DNA of 64,000 bases from the NCBI GenBank assembly GCA_021292165.1, contig CM037878.1, forward strand, positions 284,837,744 to 284,901,743, in the 5' to 3' direction. Under the pieces are notes generated by a model. It was not told the origin of the DNA. It searched no databases and saw only the letters and a list, made by a program, of their open reading frames with translations. This document shows, piece after piece, positions 33,608 through 45,400 of this stretch (position 1 is the first letter of the stretch; each line of letters opens with the position of its first letter). The DNA is from Shinisaurus crocodilurus (lineage: Eukaryota; Chordata; Lepidosauria; Squamata; Shinisauridae). A program made the translations under genes and the position numbers.

Positions 33608-34433
33608 GTATATTAGTGAATCACGGCGCTGCAGAACAGCTGTAAACCTGCTTCAACTCGGAACTCAGCAGTGGTGGTATGAAGCATTTGGCCAGAAAGC
33701 AAAACCGAAGCTAAAATAAGCAGTAAGAGACAACACTTATTTCATTCAGGGCCTCCTAACTTCTTCAAGTGTGTGTGTGGGGGGGGAAAGGTGTCAGATC
33801 CTCACAGTTATGACATCACAACTCCCACCACCACCACCACCACCCACATTAGTAGGGGAGTGAATGGTATCCCCGGCTGAAGAATCCTCCAGCCTATTGC
33901 AGTGCTACATGAGTACTGCAGAGGGGCCAGGATTCAATCCGCTTCTGCCCGGAAGAGTCATTCTCAGCTCTGAAGCAGGTTCAGGGACTGCCTGTTTGCC
34001 CCTTCTCTCGTCGACTGACTCTGCACCCCACGGAAGGGCCTTAGGTTTGCCACAAATCCCAACAACCGTGAGAGTCAGGGGCCCTTTAAACCCGAGCTGC
34101 TCGTGCAACAGGAAACTGGAGTCTGTCTTAAGCTTTGCCTTTATAGATCGTTTTGTTATCCAAAGTGGGGAAGGGCCTGGCAGAATGGTGGGAAGCGCCA
34201 TCACCTGGCGTGGTTTTCCGAATGTTTGCTCCACCTTCTTCCCTGGTAGCTTGGCCTGCAGTCTGCTGAAGAGGGAAGCTTCTGCTGAGGGCTAAAGGGC
34301 TCTTGCCCAGGCGCCAGTGGCCAGCGGCCTGAAGGGAGCTTCTGTTGGACCTGGACTGACAATGGGGGAAAGAGAACCAGACGGTCGGCCTGAGAGAGAA
34401 AGACCCATTTCCATGGACACATCACTACCTAAA
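33608..34433. other. Intergenic, no gene recognised
   Basis: Contains (CCA)n at 33826-33846. Open frames on both strands at 33864-34295 overlap and show no domain, so they are not called. Confidence 0.35.
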
Positions 34434-34569
34434 GGCGCAACCCTATGCATGTTTAGACAGGAAAAAAAGGCCTACAACTCCCAGCATGCCCCAGCCAGCT
34501 ATGCTGGCTGGGGCATGCTGGGAGTTGTAGGCCAAAAAACATCTGGGGACCCAAGGTTGGAGAACACTG
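34434..34569. mobile_element. Chimeric MITE: family B left arm, family A right arm
   Basis: The left 30 bp (GCGCAACCCTATGCATGTTT, AGACAGGAAAAA) are family B. The core is the shared palindrome. The right arm (GGCCAAAAAACATCTGGGGA, CCCAAGGTTGGAGAACACTG) is family A. The flanks do not match as an 8-bp or 3-bp duplication. Confidence 0.85.
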
Positions 34570-34582
34570 GCCTAGGCTATCC

Positions 34583-34860
34583 CTATCCAGGGATAGGCGT
34601 AGTTGGTGCACCAGTTGAAGCAGGTAAAGGGTGTTCCGAGCCAGTGAGGTCACCTGGGCCTCTAGTGACAAAGATGGATCCAGGAGCACTCCCAGACTAC
34701 TTGCCTGTTCCTTCAGAGGGAGTGCAACCCCATCCAGAACAGGCGGACAATCCAGTTCCCGGACTTGGGAAGCAGCCAACCAACCAACCACCCATCGGTT
34801 CTCTGTCTTGTCAGGACTCAGGCTTCGGGAGAGTGAAAAGGCAGGGACACAGGTCACCAT
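34583..34860 (-). mobile_element. L2-clade LINE RT C-terminal fragment
   Basis: The minus strand encodes SPDKTENRWVVGWLAAS and SSLGVLLDPSLSLEAQVTSL, typical of the region after the L2 RT catalytic core. It directly abuts the chimeric MITE. Confidence 0.82.
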
Positions 34861-36213
34861 GGTCACAGTCTTCCACACTATGATGAGATGAGATGCGCTG
34901 AATTTCTATTTAAATTATTATAATTGTTTCTCAATTTGCATCTGTACGTATAAATTAGCATGTGCATAGGTGTCCTCTTTTGCCCTCTTTTTTGGTGATG
35001 CATTTCCTCTGTTTGAGCAATTCGCAAGTGGCCACCCTTACTGTTTGCTGGTGCTGGTGCCTCCGTCGGTGGGATAACCCTAGGGTTTTCAGCCCGTAGA
35101 AGCAAAGGGGGCATCTCTGCGATTGCCTTTGGGGCTTTCCCTGACTGTTGGCTGCCAGTCCTCCGGCAGGAAGACGATGGCGGACTCCCCCAACATTAAT
35201 TCCCGGTGTCTTTATTATTTTATTATTACCTGGAGCTCTGGTTGTTGATGTGTTTTTTTTAGCAGAAAGGCAATTTGCAACATGAATAAATAACACTTCA
35301 GCGATACGTTTCTTCCCTCAGTGTTTTTTTATTGGTTTTTGTTTTTTCCTATTCAAAATAATTCAAAATACTGCAGGTTAAAAGTGGGCATACAGGATGT
35401 TTTTTTTTTTTAATTTTACTAGGAAAGGGAACAGTTAAATCTCACCCCGAATCCCGTAAATCTGATTATTGACCTAGCCTGAGAAACGCTATAATTACCC
35501 TTGAGGGATAAGGCAGGGAGAGAGACGGCAAATTCCAAGCTATTAGCATTAGGCGAAGTAAAGGAAATACGGGCTAATTTTCGCTGCCAGAGTCGGTCTG
35601 GGGCCCGTGATCTAATTGTAGTGTTTGGAAATTATGAAAGCGCCTGAAATTACTTCTAACAAACCTCCGCACGCTGGGAAAACAGGAGAGGGTAACGTGA
35701 ACTTTTGGTGCCTGCTTCAGTTTGAAGGGGCGGCCGACATATGGCACGAGTTACCTGAGAGATCTAAGCACAGTATTTCTTTTTTAAAAAAAAATAAATA
35801 AAAATCATCATCATCATAAAAAGAGCATGAATGGGTTCAAGACAGAACAGGTGAGAAAACCCTGACAGCTAACCTATACTGGGACTCCAACGCCCTCTTA
35901 CACCCTGGGGACGCGCTGTATGGTCTTACGTAAATGTTTTACTCTGCTCTCAATAACCTTTCAAAGAAGTCTCTGAGCCGTCCTGCCAACTCTGATTTTC
36001 AGCATGATTTGCAATGGTGTTCCCCACATGTGCATGTAACTAAAGCAAAGTTCTTGCCAGTGGAAAAAGGGCTTTTCTTCCTAGCCGAAAGCCAAAGAAA
36101 AGCAGCTGTGATAGAAGACAGAGCGGTGTTTCTACAGATGGACTCCATTTAAAGGGACCTCTCCTATCGAGTGAATCTCTTTTGAATCCAGAATATCAGG
36201 AATCCCCCTAGAA
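34861..36213. other. Repeat-poor block, candidate conserved non-coding DNA
   Basis: No coding sequence was found. The segment at about 35440-35750 has the texture of a conserved element: unique, with TAAT cores (CTATAATTAC, GGCTAATTTTCG, CTAATTGTAG) and few low-complexity runs. This is a composition-based guess. Confidence 0.25.
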
Positions 36214-36340
36214 CAGCCTTCTCCAAGCTGGTGCCCTCCAGATGTGTCGGACTACAATTCCCATCACCCTCGGCCAGCATGGACAAGCTGACTCTGGATT
36301 ATGGGAGTTGTAGTCCAACACATCTGGTGGATGCCACCAG
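36214..36340. mobile_element. hAT MITE related to family A
   Basis: CAGCCTTCTCCAAGCTGGTG opens it; the arms GATGTGTCGGACTACAATTC and GTAGTCCAACACATCTGG pair. The right end is truncated by the 5S SINE that begins at 36341. It carries the variant motif ACTACAATTCCCATCA. Confidence 0.72.
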
Positions 36341-36487
36341 GTCTGAGTGTGGAAAGCTAAGCAGGGTCAAGCCTGGTTATTATACTTGGATGGGAGACCC
36401 CTTCTCTAGTTTCCTGCATTGAGCAGGGGGTTGGACTCGATAGCCTTGTAGGCTCCTTCCAACTCTATGATCTATGAAACCTATGAA
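36341..36487 (+). mobile_element. 5S-rRNA-derived SINE (5'-truncated)
   Basis: TGTGGAAAGCTAAGCAGGGT, GGTTATTATACTTGGATGGG, then GAGCAGGGGGTTGGACTCGA and a CTATGATCTATGAAACCTAT tail. Confidence 0.88.
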
Positions 36488-36558
36488 AGATACAATACAA
36501 TATGATCCAGGGGTCACAAAAGATATAACAACTGACATCTGGGGCTGCTTCCAGATGG

Positions 36559-36750
36559 GGAACATAAGAACATCAGAAGAGCCCTGCTGGATCAGAGCAT
36601 GGGTCCACCTAGTCCAGCATTCTGTTCACACAGTGGCCAACCAGCTGCCCACGAGATCCTACAAGCAGGACACGAGTGCAACAGCACCCTCCTGCCCATG
36701 TTCCCCAGCAACTGGTATACATAGGCATACTGCCTCTGATACTGGAGGAC
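36559..36750 (-). mobile_element. CR1-clade LINE 3' end, second subfamily
   Basis: GAACATAAGAACATCAGAAG and TTCTGTTCACACAGTGGCCA are the reverse complement of the end of the 27868 family. Confidence 0.78.
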
Positions 36751-37229
36751 TCCTAACACTACTAAACAGCTGCAATGTGCAGCCGTTCCGTCTTTTTCTC
36801 TTTAGCGAATTTTCTATGGTAAGAGAAAAAAATAGAAGACGCAGTGGGAAAACACAAGAGGATTATGAGTGGAAGACAACGTGGTCTAGATGCCCCATAA
36901 AATTCTATGAGGGTTAACACCCACTTCTGGGGGCACCAAAAGAGTCGGATGGCACTTCAAAGACAGTGTCAATTCTATGTAAACCGTAAGGTAAACACAG
37001 TGACCGTTTAGAGCACCAGTTATTGGTGATGACACAAACACTTTTGCTTTGCGATGTTAATTAACACTTGTAGTGGAACAAGAAACCATAGTCTAGTTTC
37101 AAGCCTAACAAGTAGAATCAAATTTCCTGATGAGTTCTAATTCAACAATTTCATACGAAAGTCTCCCCTTGAAATTCCTTTTTAGCAAATGTCTTCCTCT
37201 TTTTCTCCCTCTCTTGTGATAGTAGAACA

Positions 37230-37562
37230 TGAGGGCATCCAATGAGGCTAAGTGGTAGGAGATTCAGGACAGATAAAAGGAAGTGCTTCTTCACACAGCC
37301 CATAGTGAAATTACGGAATTTGCTACCCCAAGATGTAGTGATGGCCACTAATTTAAAAGGGAATTAGACAAATTCATGTAGGATAGAAGGCTATCAGTGG
37401 CTACTAGTCCTATATGTTACCTCCAGCATCAGAGGCAGCGTGCCAGTAGCTGGGGAACATGGGCGGGAGCGTGCTGTTATGCTCATGTCTTGCTTGTGGG
37501 CTTTCCAGGGGCATCTGGTTGGCCACTTTGGCCTGATCCAGCATGGCTCTTCTTATGCTCTA
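37230..37562 (+). mobile_element. CR1-clade LINE 3' end, second subfamily
   Basis: It starts at GATTCAGGACAGATAAAAGG-type sequence and ends CTGATCCAGCATGGCTCTTC, TTATGCTCT, with internal deletions relative to 27868. Confidence 0.75.
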
Positions 37563-38333
37563 ATGACAACTTTCAGATCAGTAGTAGAGCATCCATGGAG
37601 ACCGAAAGCTTCTCCCACTGGTTTCCGAATGTTGCCAGTCAGATTTATGGCCATTTATTCCTTTTCTTAGAGATGGGCCTGTTGTCCTATGTAGAAAGAA
37701 GGAGGGCATCACTGGCAGGTGAAAGAGATAACAGTCTTGGTGGCCAGTGGCTATACCAAGCCCCTCTGAACAGAGAAGGCAGGGGGGCACATATCACTTC
37801 AGCACTGCTTGCTACCATCTGTCCTAGAATCAGGACCAAAATCCTACCCGAGCAGGATAAACATCTGCCAGCCAGTTGAAGATCTTTTGTCCAAGGTTTA
37901 CAACTCTAGATGCAACCCTGAGATGCAAAAATCATAACAACTCAAACTATACACACATCCCTGCACTCAGAATAAGTTTTGAAGCAGGGGTGTCGAACCA
38001 CAGCTCTGCCAGCAAAATGCGTCCCACTTGGGTTCTCAATCCGGCCCTCCGAGGTTTGCCAGATGACCATACCCTTTAAAGCCAGTATGCTCAGGAGCCA
38101 ATTTCTGTATTGGGATGCTGAATCCTTAAAGAATATAGACAGCCTTGTCTGTAACCATGTAAGAGAATAAATAAGGTTGGGTGTGGACAAGCAGTGAACA
38201 TCTAAGGTGGCCTCTTTACCATGCTGAAATGATAACATGATTTAATGTCATTTTTAGGTTCGTTTCAGCTCAAATCCCACGATGCTGAGGTCCTTTTGGG
38301 ACTTAGCCTCACTCAGGACTGAACTTAGTGAGT
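37563..38333. other. Intergenic, no gene recognised
   Basis: Short open frames without domains; no assignable repeat. Confidence 0.35.
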
Positions 38334-38663
38334 GGGTTCAGACAACACGATAACCCACATGCAAGGGCTGAGTATGGATTGAGTGTGGGCTGTCGCTGAA
38401 CCATGGATTGTTGTTGAAACTTGGGTTATCATGTTGTCTGAACCCCGCTGAGATAAGAAACCATGCTGAACAACCCACAGTTCACAACAAAACATGGGTT
38501 CTCTTCATGGGTTGTTCATGGTTAACAAGCCATGGCTTGTTAGTGCAGCTGGGTTCAGACAGCATGATAACCCATGGTTCAACGACAACCCATGGTTCAA
38601 CGACAACCCACACTCAACCCAGACTCAACCCTTGAGTGTGGGTTATTGTGTTGTCTGAACCCA
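38334..38663. mobile_element. Family F palindromic MITE, two units
   Basis: GGGTTCAGACAACACGATAA and its complement (TTATCATGTTGTCTGAACCC) bound a first unit to about 38445. A second unit, 38552-38663, has the ends GGTTCAGACAGCATGATAAC and GTGTTGTCTGAACCCA. ATGGTTCAACGACAACCC is tandemly duplicated at about 38575-38610. Confidence 0.65.
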
Positions 38664-39396
38664 GTCCAAGATCATAACCAAGACGGACAATACACCTCTT
38701 TGTACATTCCCAAGTCCCATTAAGATGGAAGCCTGCTCAGTTTTGCCATCTGTGCTTATTTTTAAAGGAGCAGATGACAAAAAGGCACCAGCGAAAGCTG
38801 ACATTTACATAATTAAGAATTCTACCCCTCTCCCTTCCTTCCCGTTACAAAATATTCCCAACAGGGATACCAGTTTTTCAGCCAGAACATAAAAACCAGA
38901 CAACTCCAAAATGGCTAGAACTTGCTAGTTTATATTTTAACAAAAAATAATATAAAATAAAATGCTGCATTTGTCAAGTTGAGCGTACTGGAAGAGCTGC
39001 TGCAGCATGACCGTAATCTGCCGAAACTTTACTATTAATCACTCTTTAATGAGAGTAAATTGAATTTCCAGGCACACATTAATAATGGATGTATGAATTA
39101 ACTCTTAGGAACCAACTCATGATGGCTTCATGGTATGGTGATCGTTATAGACTAGCTAAACATTGGATGCCGTCTCTTGAATATGCCAAGGAATGCACAA
39201 GAAATGGAACTGGAGCCTGTCGGTTAGTCACAATATTAACAACAACCACTGTGTGAAGGTCTTCAGTGTATAGTGACAAAGTTACATATAATTATCCCCA
39301 TTTTACAGCTGAAGAAAGTGGAGGACAGAGCAGGAAGAGGACTTCCTTTAAGCTGTGGGAAGGTCCAGAACCAGAGTCTTGCTCTACACAAGCATT
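38664..39396. other. Repeat-poor block, candidate conserved non-coding DNA
   Basis: 38940-39190 is unique and AT-rich with TTACTATTAATCACTCTTTA and CACATTAATAATGG cores. No gene was seen. Confidence 0.25.
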
Positions 39397-40030
39397 AGAT
39401 TGGTGCCCTTTCCAGAAAGCCAGGGCAGTGTGGCTAAGACTGTAAGATAAAGAAGGGAGAGACCTAGGTTCAAATCCCCATAAAGCTCATTGGGTGACCT
39501 TTGGCCAGTCACCATCTCTCAGTGTAACCTACTTCACAGAATAAAGATTGGTGACCTCTCTACATGAGGTTTTTAACCCAGCACTTCTGCTCCCGGATTC
39601 TTTGTGGGATTAAGATCGGCTCCTTTACACGTGTGTGTGTGTCCCCCGGCAGGTTTTCTTTCTCTGCCTTTCTATATGTTTCATTACACAGCCACAAGGT
39701 GGCGCTGTGGTACAAAAGAATTGCAAAAAAATATACCAGTTTCTCCTAGCATGATTTTCAGATAATACCAGACTTTCCTGGATCTAAAAAAAAAAAAAAA
39801 AAAGCCGAGGGAATGGTTGCAAAGCACGGGAGAGGCCAGGGAGGATGACGACGTCGTGTATAAGCACCCGCGAACTACCGTGAGTAAGGAATCACGAGTG
39901 CATAATAAAGGCCTTGCGTAGAGAAGCCCCTAGGTTCAAATCCCCACTCAGCCATAAAAGCTCAAGGAGCGACCATTGGCCAGTCACAAGCTCTCAGCCT
40001 AACCTACTTCACAGGGTTGTTAGGAGGATA
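39397..40030 (+). mobile_element. S1 SINE pieces on both sides of a family G element
   Basis: S1 body sequence at 39397-39545 and again at 39929-40030 (CACTCAGCCATAAAAGCTCA, CCTAACCTACTTCACAGGGT) flanks 39548-39928, whose ends (CTCTACATGAGGTTTTTAAC, GGCCTTGCGTAGAGAAGCC) resemble family G. The two S1 pieces overlap in content, so they are not one SINE simply split. Confidence 0.55.
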
Positions 40031-40032
40031 AA

Positions 40033-40097
40033 GTGCGCGTGTTGAACCCAGAACCTTCTGCATGCAAAGCATGTGCTGGGTCACAGAACTGTGGCCT
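40033..40097 (-). mobile_element. tRNA-derived SINE head (decayed)
   Basis: The minus strand has CCCAGCACATGCTTTGCATG and a B-box-like GGTTCTGGGTTCAACAC. Confidence 0.5.
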
Positions 40098-40108
40098 TTC
40101 CCATAGTC

Positions 40109-40239
40109 CAATGTTCTCCAACCTTGGGTCCCCAGATGTTTTTGGCCTACAACTCCCAGCATGCCCCAGCCAGTGTAGCTGGGGCAGGCTGGGAGTTGTA
40201 GGCCAAAAACATCTGGGGACCCAAGGTTGGAGAACACTG
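40109..40239. mobile_element. hAT MITE, family A
   Basis: CAATGTTCTCCAACCTTGGG to CCAAGGTTGGAGAACACTG with a perfect 8-bp duplication CCATAGTC (40101-40108, 40240-40247). Both core motifs are present. Confidence 0.92.
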
Positions 40240-40563
40240 CCATAGTCTCTCCTTCAGGCCCTAATATATCTGAACAAGCGGCAAAGTTTTACATTACCAC
40301 TGTAGTAACGGCAAAGCACGGATCTTTCAGTGTCTGGAGGAGGTTTGGGGACAGATGAGGGCAAACAAACTGAAACTTAATATAGACACAACAGAGGTAC
40401 TGCAGGTAGGGAAATCAATCAATCTGGATGGAGGCATACATCTGGACTTAGATGTGGTCGCACTGTTTGTGCCACCACAGCTAAGTGCACAGTTTGTGAG
40501 TGCTCCTGGACTCAGGAAGCTAAGGTGGCAGCAATGGCCAGAAGTACTTTTTTACAAGCTTCT

Positions 40564-41120
40564 TATACTTATTATTATTAATTTCATTTCTATACCGCCT
40601 GATAGCCGAAGAGTTAAGCACTCTCTGTGTGGTTAACAACAATTCGTGCAATACAATAAAAGACAAAATACAAATACAATAAAACCAGCATAGAATTTCA
40701 ACACAAAATTTAAAACAGAATTTAAAACAATCTGAACAACTGAAGGCACAATCCTATAACATGTTTAGACAGAGAGAGAAAAAGGCCTACAACTCCCAGC
40801 TGGGGGTAGTAGGCCTTTTTTCTGTCTAAACTTGCATAGGATTGTACCCTAAAACAAGTTTAATACAACTAGACTTGTTAAGAAATAAAAACAGCTGACA
40901 GAAGCTCCCCATATGCCATGTAAAGCCATTAAATGCCATTAAATGCCTCAGCATAGAGGGCAGTCCTAACCTGGAGCCAAAAAGATAGCAGAGTTGGCAC
41001 CAGGTGGGCCTCAGTGGGGAGATCATTCCACAACCGGGGGGGCCGCCACTGAGAAGGCCCTTTCCCTTGTTGCCACCCTCCAAGCCTCCCTCCGAGGTGG
41101 CACTCGGGGGAAGGTCTCAG
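40564..41120 (-). mobile_element. L2-like LINE 3' end, interrupted by a MITE
   Basis: TTATTATTATTAATTTCATT tail, ATACCGCCTGATAGCCGAAG, then after the MITE at 40745-40849 the UTR continues to GGGGAGATCATTCCACAACC and GCCGCCACTGAGAAGGCCC. Confidence 0.75.
40745..40849. mobile_element. Palindromic MITE, family B (inside an L2)
   Basis: GGCACAATCCTATAACATGT and TTGCATAGGATTGTACCC flank CTACAACTCCCAGCTGGG; most of the second core arm is missing. Confidence 0.78.
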
Positions 41121-41124
41121 ATAT

Positions 41125-41590
41125 TGAGCGTAGTGCCCAGGCAGAACTTAGCCTGGTATGACAGCTGTGACCCTGTCTGGAGAGGGCTGTTCTTGCCTCT
41201 GTTATTCACGCTATGGTGACATCCAGGCTAGACTCCTGTAATGCAGTGCGTGTGGGGCTGCCTTTAGAGATGGTTCCGAACCTTCCCCGGATGCAAAATG
41301 CAACTCATGTGACAACACTTAGTGCACCGGCTTGCCAGTACATTTCCAAGCCAAATTTAAACTACTCGTTTTAATCTTTAAAGACTTAAATGGATTGGGC
41401 ACATGTTACTTGAAGGGCTGCCCCCCCCCACCCATACGAGCTTCCCCACACCCTGAGGTCATCGGCAGAGACCCTTCTCACTTGCCCGCACAATTCCTAA
41501 CTCCTGGTCCCAATCGAATAGTTGTCCAAAGTGATACAGACTTGAGACTGACGTGTCTTCCTCTCTTTAGCCAGAGTGTCTCCATCACCA
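41125..41590 (+). mobile_element. L2-clade LINE RT C-terminal fragment
   Basis: Plus-strand, frame-broken matches to the region after the RT core: CTAGACTCCTGTAATGCAGT (SRLDYCNAV-type), TTGCCAGTACATTTCCAAGC, TTAATCTTTAAAGACTTAAA. It lies back to back with the preceding minus-strand L2. Confidence 0.7.
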
Positions 41591-42496
41591 AACTAGAAAT
41601 ACATTTAATTACGTAGCAGCGCCCCCTGCGGTTGGGAGGATGAAACAATGATTATCCTTTCTCCTCAGGCCCCTAGAATTAAACCCCTTATCTTTCTCAG
41701 ACAAGCCTGGTTCAGATCTTAAGTGAACATGTTTGGTATTTGTGCTTCGTGGCAAAACTTTCTGCTTCCAATTTTAAGACCGGTAACAGTGTGGCTTGGC
41801 GCATGAAGTAATCTACCCCGGGAAATTCTCATCTCAAAGTATTTTGTACTTCAGGAAAAATCAAAATCTGCTGTATTTTGTCTTGTTTTTATAAACTTGT
41901 GGAAATTGAAAGGAAATATTTGAAGCGGTAAGAGGTGGCTAAGCACAAGATCTTTCAAAATGTCCAGCCAATGCAACGACTGCAGGCTTTATAAAGGAAA
42001 ATTATAAAGAGAACTTAATGAACACATTATGTTTCTGAGGCACTCTCTTCTGCAAAGAGAGATGGCTGGGAAAATATCCTCTTTCAAATAGGGGGGGGGG
42101 GGGAATTGGTTTAGAAAGCTCAAAACAAACCCTTTCGGGGATAAAACGGGCCTTTCGGAATAGTTGGGCAGGCCCAAGCACCTGCTCTTTTCTTGTGCTG
42201 TGCTGCCATCTGTTGGACACTTTCACACATTGCTTTTCTAACTTACAGGATGCCATTTGCATGAAAAAGCCACACACGTTTTTGTACCCCCACACCTCTT
42301 ATTTAAGAGGGTTATGCTCAACCATGCTTTTCGCAGTGCTTTGTGTACAGAAGTACATGCTAGGCTTGTCGCCTCTTTTTAATGGCCCCAGTCATGCACT
42401 GCCAACAGTAGGCCCAGACATGCACGGAATTAGTCCTTGAAGGGTTTTCCTGACACACAGACAAAACTATGGGGAAAGCCAGCTAAATTCCTGGAT
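41591..42496. other. Intergenic, no gene recognised
   Basis: Nothing was assigned; a G run lies at 42091-42102. Confidence 0.35.
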
Positions 42497-45400
42497 GTTT
42501 ATTTATTTATTTATTTATTTATTATATTTATTAATCGCCCATCTGGCCGGTTACCCGCCCACCCTGGGCGATGTACAATTAAAACAATACAATAAAACAA
42601 TACAATAAAATATGATAATTAAAACAGTATAAAAATTCTTTTAAAATCCTAACCCACCCCATATTCCCGCCTGAACAACCATGTTTTTAATGCGCGGCGG
42701 AAGCTCATCATGGAGGGGGCATGGCGAAGGTCACTAGGGAGGGAGTTCCATAACGTGGGGGCCGCCACAGAGAAGGCCCTCTTCCTAGTCCCCACCAGCC
42801 TGGCTGCTCTGGCTGATGGGATAAGGAGAAGGCCGTCCGTGGCAGGTCTTGTTGAGCGGCCTACTTGATGTTGCTGGAGGCGCTCCTTGAGATAAACTGG
42901 GCTGGAGCCGTGTAGGGTTTTAAAGGTCAAAACCAACACCTTGAATTCAGCTTGGCAAGCAACTGGTAGCCAGTGCAACTCCTTAAGCACTGGCGTGATG
43001 TGATCACGCCGGCGGCTGCCCTTAATCAGGCGAGCCGCCGCGTTCTGTACCAGCTGAAGCTTCCGAACCGTCTTCCAGGGTAACCCCACGTAGAGCGCAT
43101 TACAGTAGTCTAGGCGAGAGGAGACCAAGGCATGAACCACTGATGGGAGCAGATAATTATGAAGGTAGGGGCGCAACTGCCGTATCAGATTGAGTTGATA
43201 CAGCGCTGCCCGGCTCACAGCTGACACCTGAGCCTCCATGGACAGCTGGGAGTCTAGAATGACCCCCAAGCTGCGGACCTAGTCCTTCAGGGGGAGATGT
43301 ACCCCATTCAGCACCAGGTCAACATCCCCTAACCTCCCCTTGTCCCCCACCAGAAGTACCTCGGTCTTGTCAGGGTTCAGTTTCAACATGTTCCTTCCCA
43401 TCTAGCAAGCCACTGACTCCAGGCATTTGGACAGGGTCTCAACGGCCAACCTTGGTGAGGACTTAAAAGAGAGGTAGAGCTGTGTGTCATCCGCATATTG
43501 ATGACACTGCACCCCAAACCTCCTGATGATAGCCCCCAGCGGCTTTAGGTAGATGTTTGATAGCATCGGGGAGAGGATAGAACCCTGAGGCACCCCACAA
43601 GTGAGCAGCCGAGGGTCCAAAACCTCCTCTCCAAGAACTACCCTCTGGTACCTTCCAGAGAAGAAGGACCGGAACCACTGCAATACAGTGCCTCCGATAC
43701 CCAACCCCTCCAGGCGGTCCAGGGGGATACCGTGGTCCACGGTATCAAAAGCCGCTGAGAGATTGAGGAGGACTAGAAAGGAGCATTCGCCCCTATCCAA
43801 GGCCCTCCTCATATCATCCACCAAGGCGACCAAGGCCGTTTCCGTCCCATGTCCAGGCCTGAAGCCCGACTGGCACGGATCTAAATAATTGGCTTCATCC
43901 AAGTGTGCCTTCAACTGAGCCCCCACCACTCGCTCAATCACCTTGCCCAGAAATGGCAAATTGGAGACTGGGCGAAAGTTGTTCAGGTCCTGGGAATCCA
44001 AGGAGGGCTTATTTAAAAGTGGTCTTACTGCAGCCTCCTTGAGGGCAGATGGCATCACTCCCTCCTCGAGGGAGGCATTCACCACCGCCTTGATCCCCTC
44101 ACCCAGTCTCTCCCTGCAGCTCATAATGAGCCAGGACGGGCAAGGATCAAGCAAGCAGGTGGTCGGCCTCACAGATGAAAGCACCTTGTCCACTTCATCA
44201 GAAGGAAGAGGCTGGAACCGATCCCACAAGACCGGTCTACCATTGGCCTCCTCCCGCTCACTTCCTGTATCCACGACGTGCAAAATCCCACTCCTAATCC
44301 GATCAATTTTATCTGCAAAGTGCTTCGCTAAAGCCTCACAGGAGGCTTTGGATTGTTCCATCGGATCCGGAGCAACTGGACCGACCAGACTCCGGACCAC
44401 TTGGAACAGCCTCCTGGGGCAGCACTGCGCAGACGCGATGGAGGCAGCATAGAAATTCTTTTTTGCTGCCTCCACCGCCACCCGGTAGGCTGAAGATGCA
44501 GCTCTAATCTGTGTTCGATCGTCTTCAGAGCGGGATCTTCGCCATCGGCGCTCTAGCCTTCTCACCTCTTGTTTCAGAGCTCGCAGCGAAGGATTGAACC
44601 ATGGCGCCATGTGAGCTCTGTTTAGGTGAAGAGGGCGCTTTGGGGCAACTCGGTCTAATGCCCTGGTGATTGCAGCATTCCAGTCATCCACCAGGGTCTC
44701 GACCGAGCTACCGTTTGTGTGCTCCAATTCCCCAAGTGCATTCAGGAATCCATCCGGATCCATAAGACGCCTGGGGTGGACCATCCTAATAGGTCCCTCA
44801 CCCCTGCAGAGGGGTTGTGGCATCGAGAAATCCAACCCCACCAGATAGTGATCTGACCATGACAAGGGGGTGGTGGATATACCCCCGATTTCCAGATCAT
44901 TGCCCCCCTCTCCGGAAACAAAACCCAAGTCTAGTGCCTGACCGGCTACATGGGTTGGTCCAGTTAATACAGGGTGCAGCTCCCAGGAAGCCATGGTCTC
45001 CATGAAGTCCCGAGGTGCCCCCATGAGGGCAGCCCCCGAATGCATGTTGAAGTCCCCCAGCACCAATAGCCTGGGGGACCGCACACGCACATCAGAGACC
45101 ACCTCCAGCACCTCAGCCAGGGAGTCTGTCGTGCAGCGGGGTGGACGGTACACGAGCAGAATCCCCAGACTGCCCTTGGGACCCAACCTCCAGTACATGC
45201 ACTCAATAAACTTGGTCTCCCGGAGAGGGAGTCTGGTAAGGACCAAGGACTCCCGGTAGATAACAGCCACTCCCCCTCCCCGTCCCCCAACCCTTGGCTG
45301 CTGGGCATACGAGAAACCGGCCGGACACAAGGCCGCCAGAGTTGGAGCAGCGGCCTCGTCCAGCCAGGTTTCCGTAATACATGCCAGGTCCGCACCCTCA

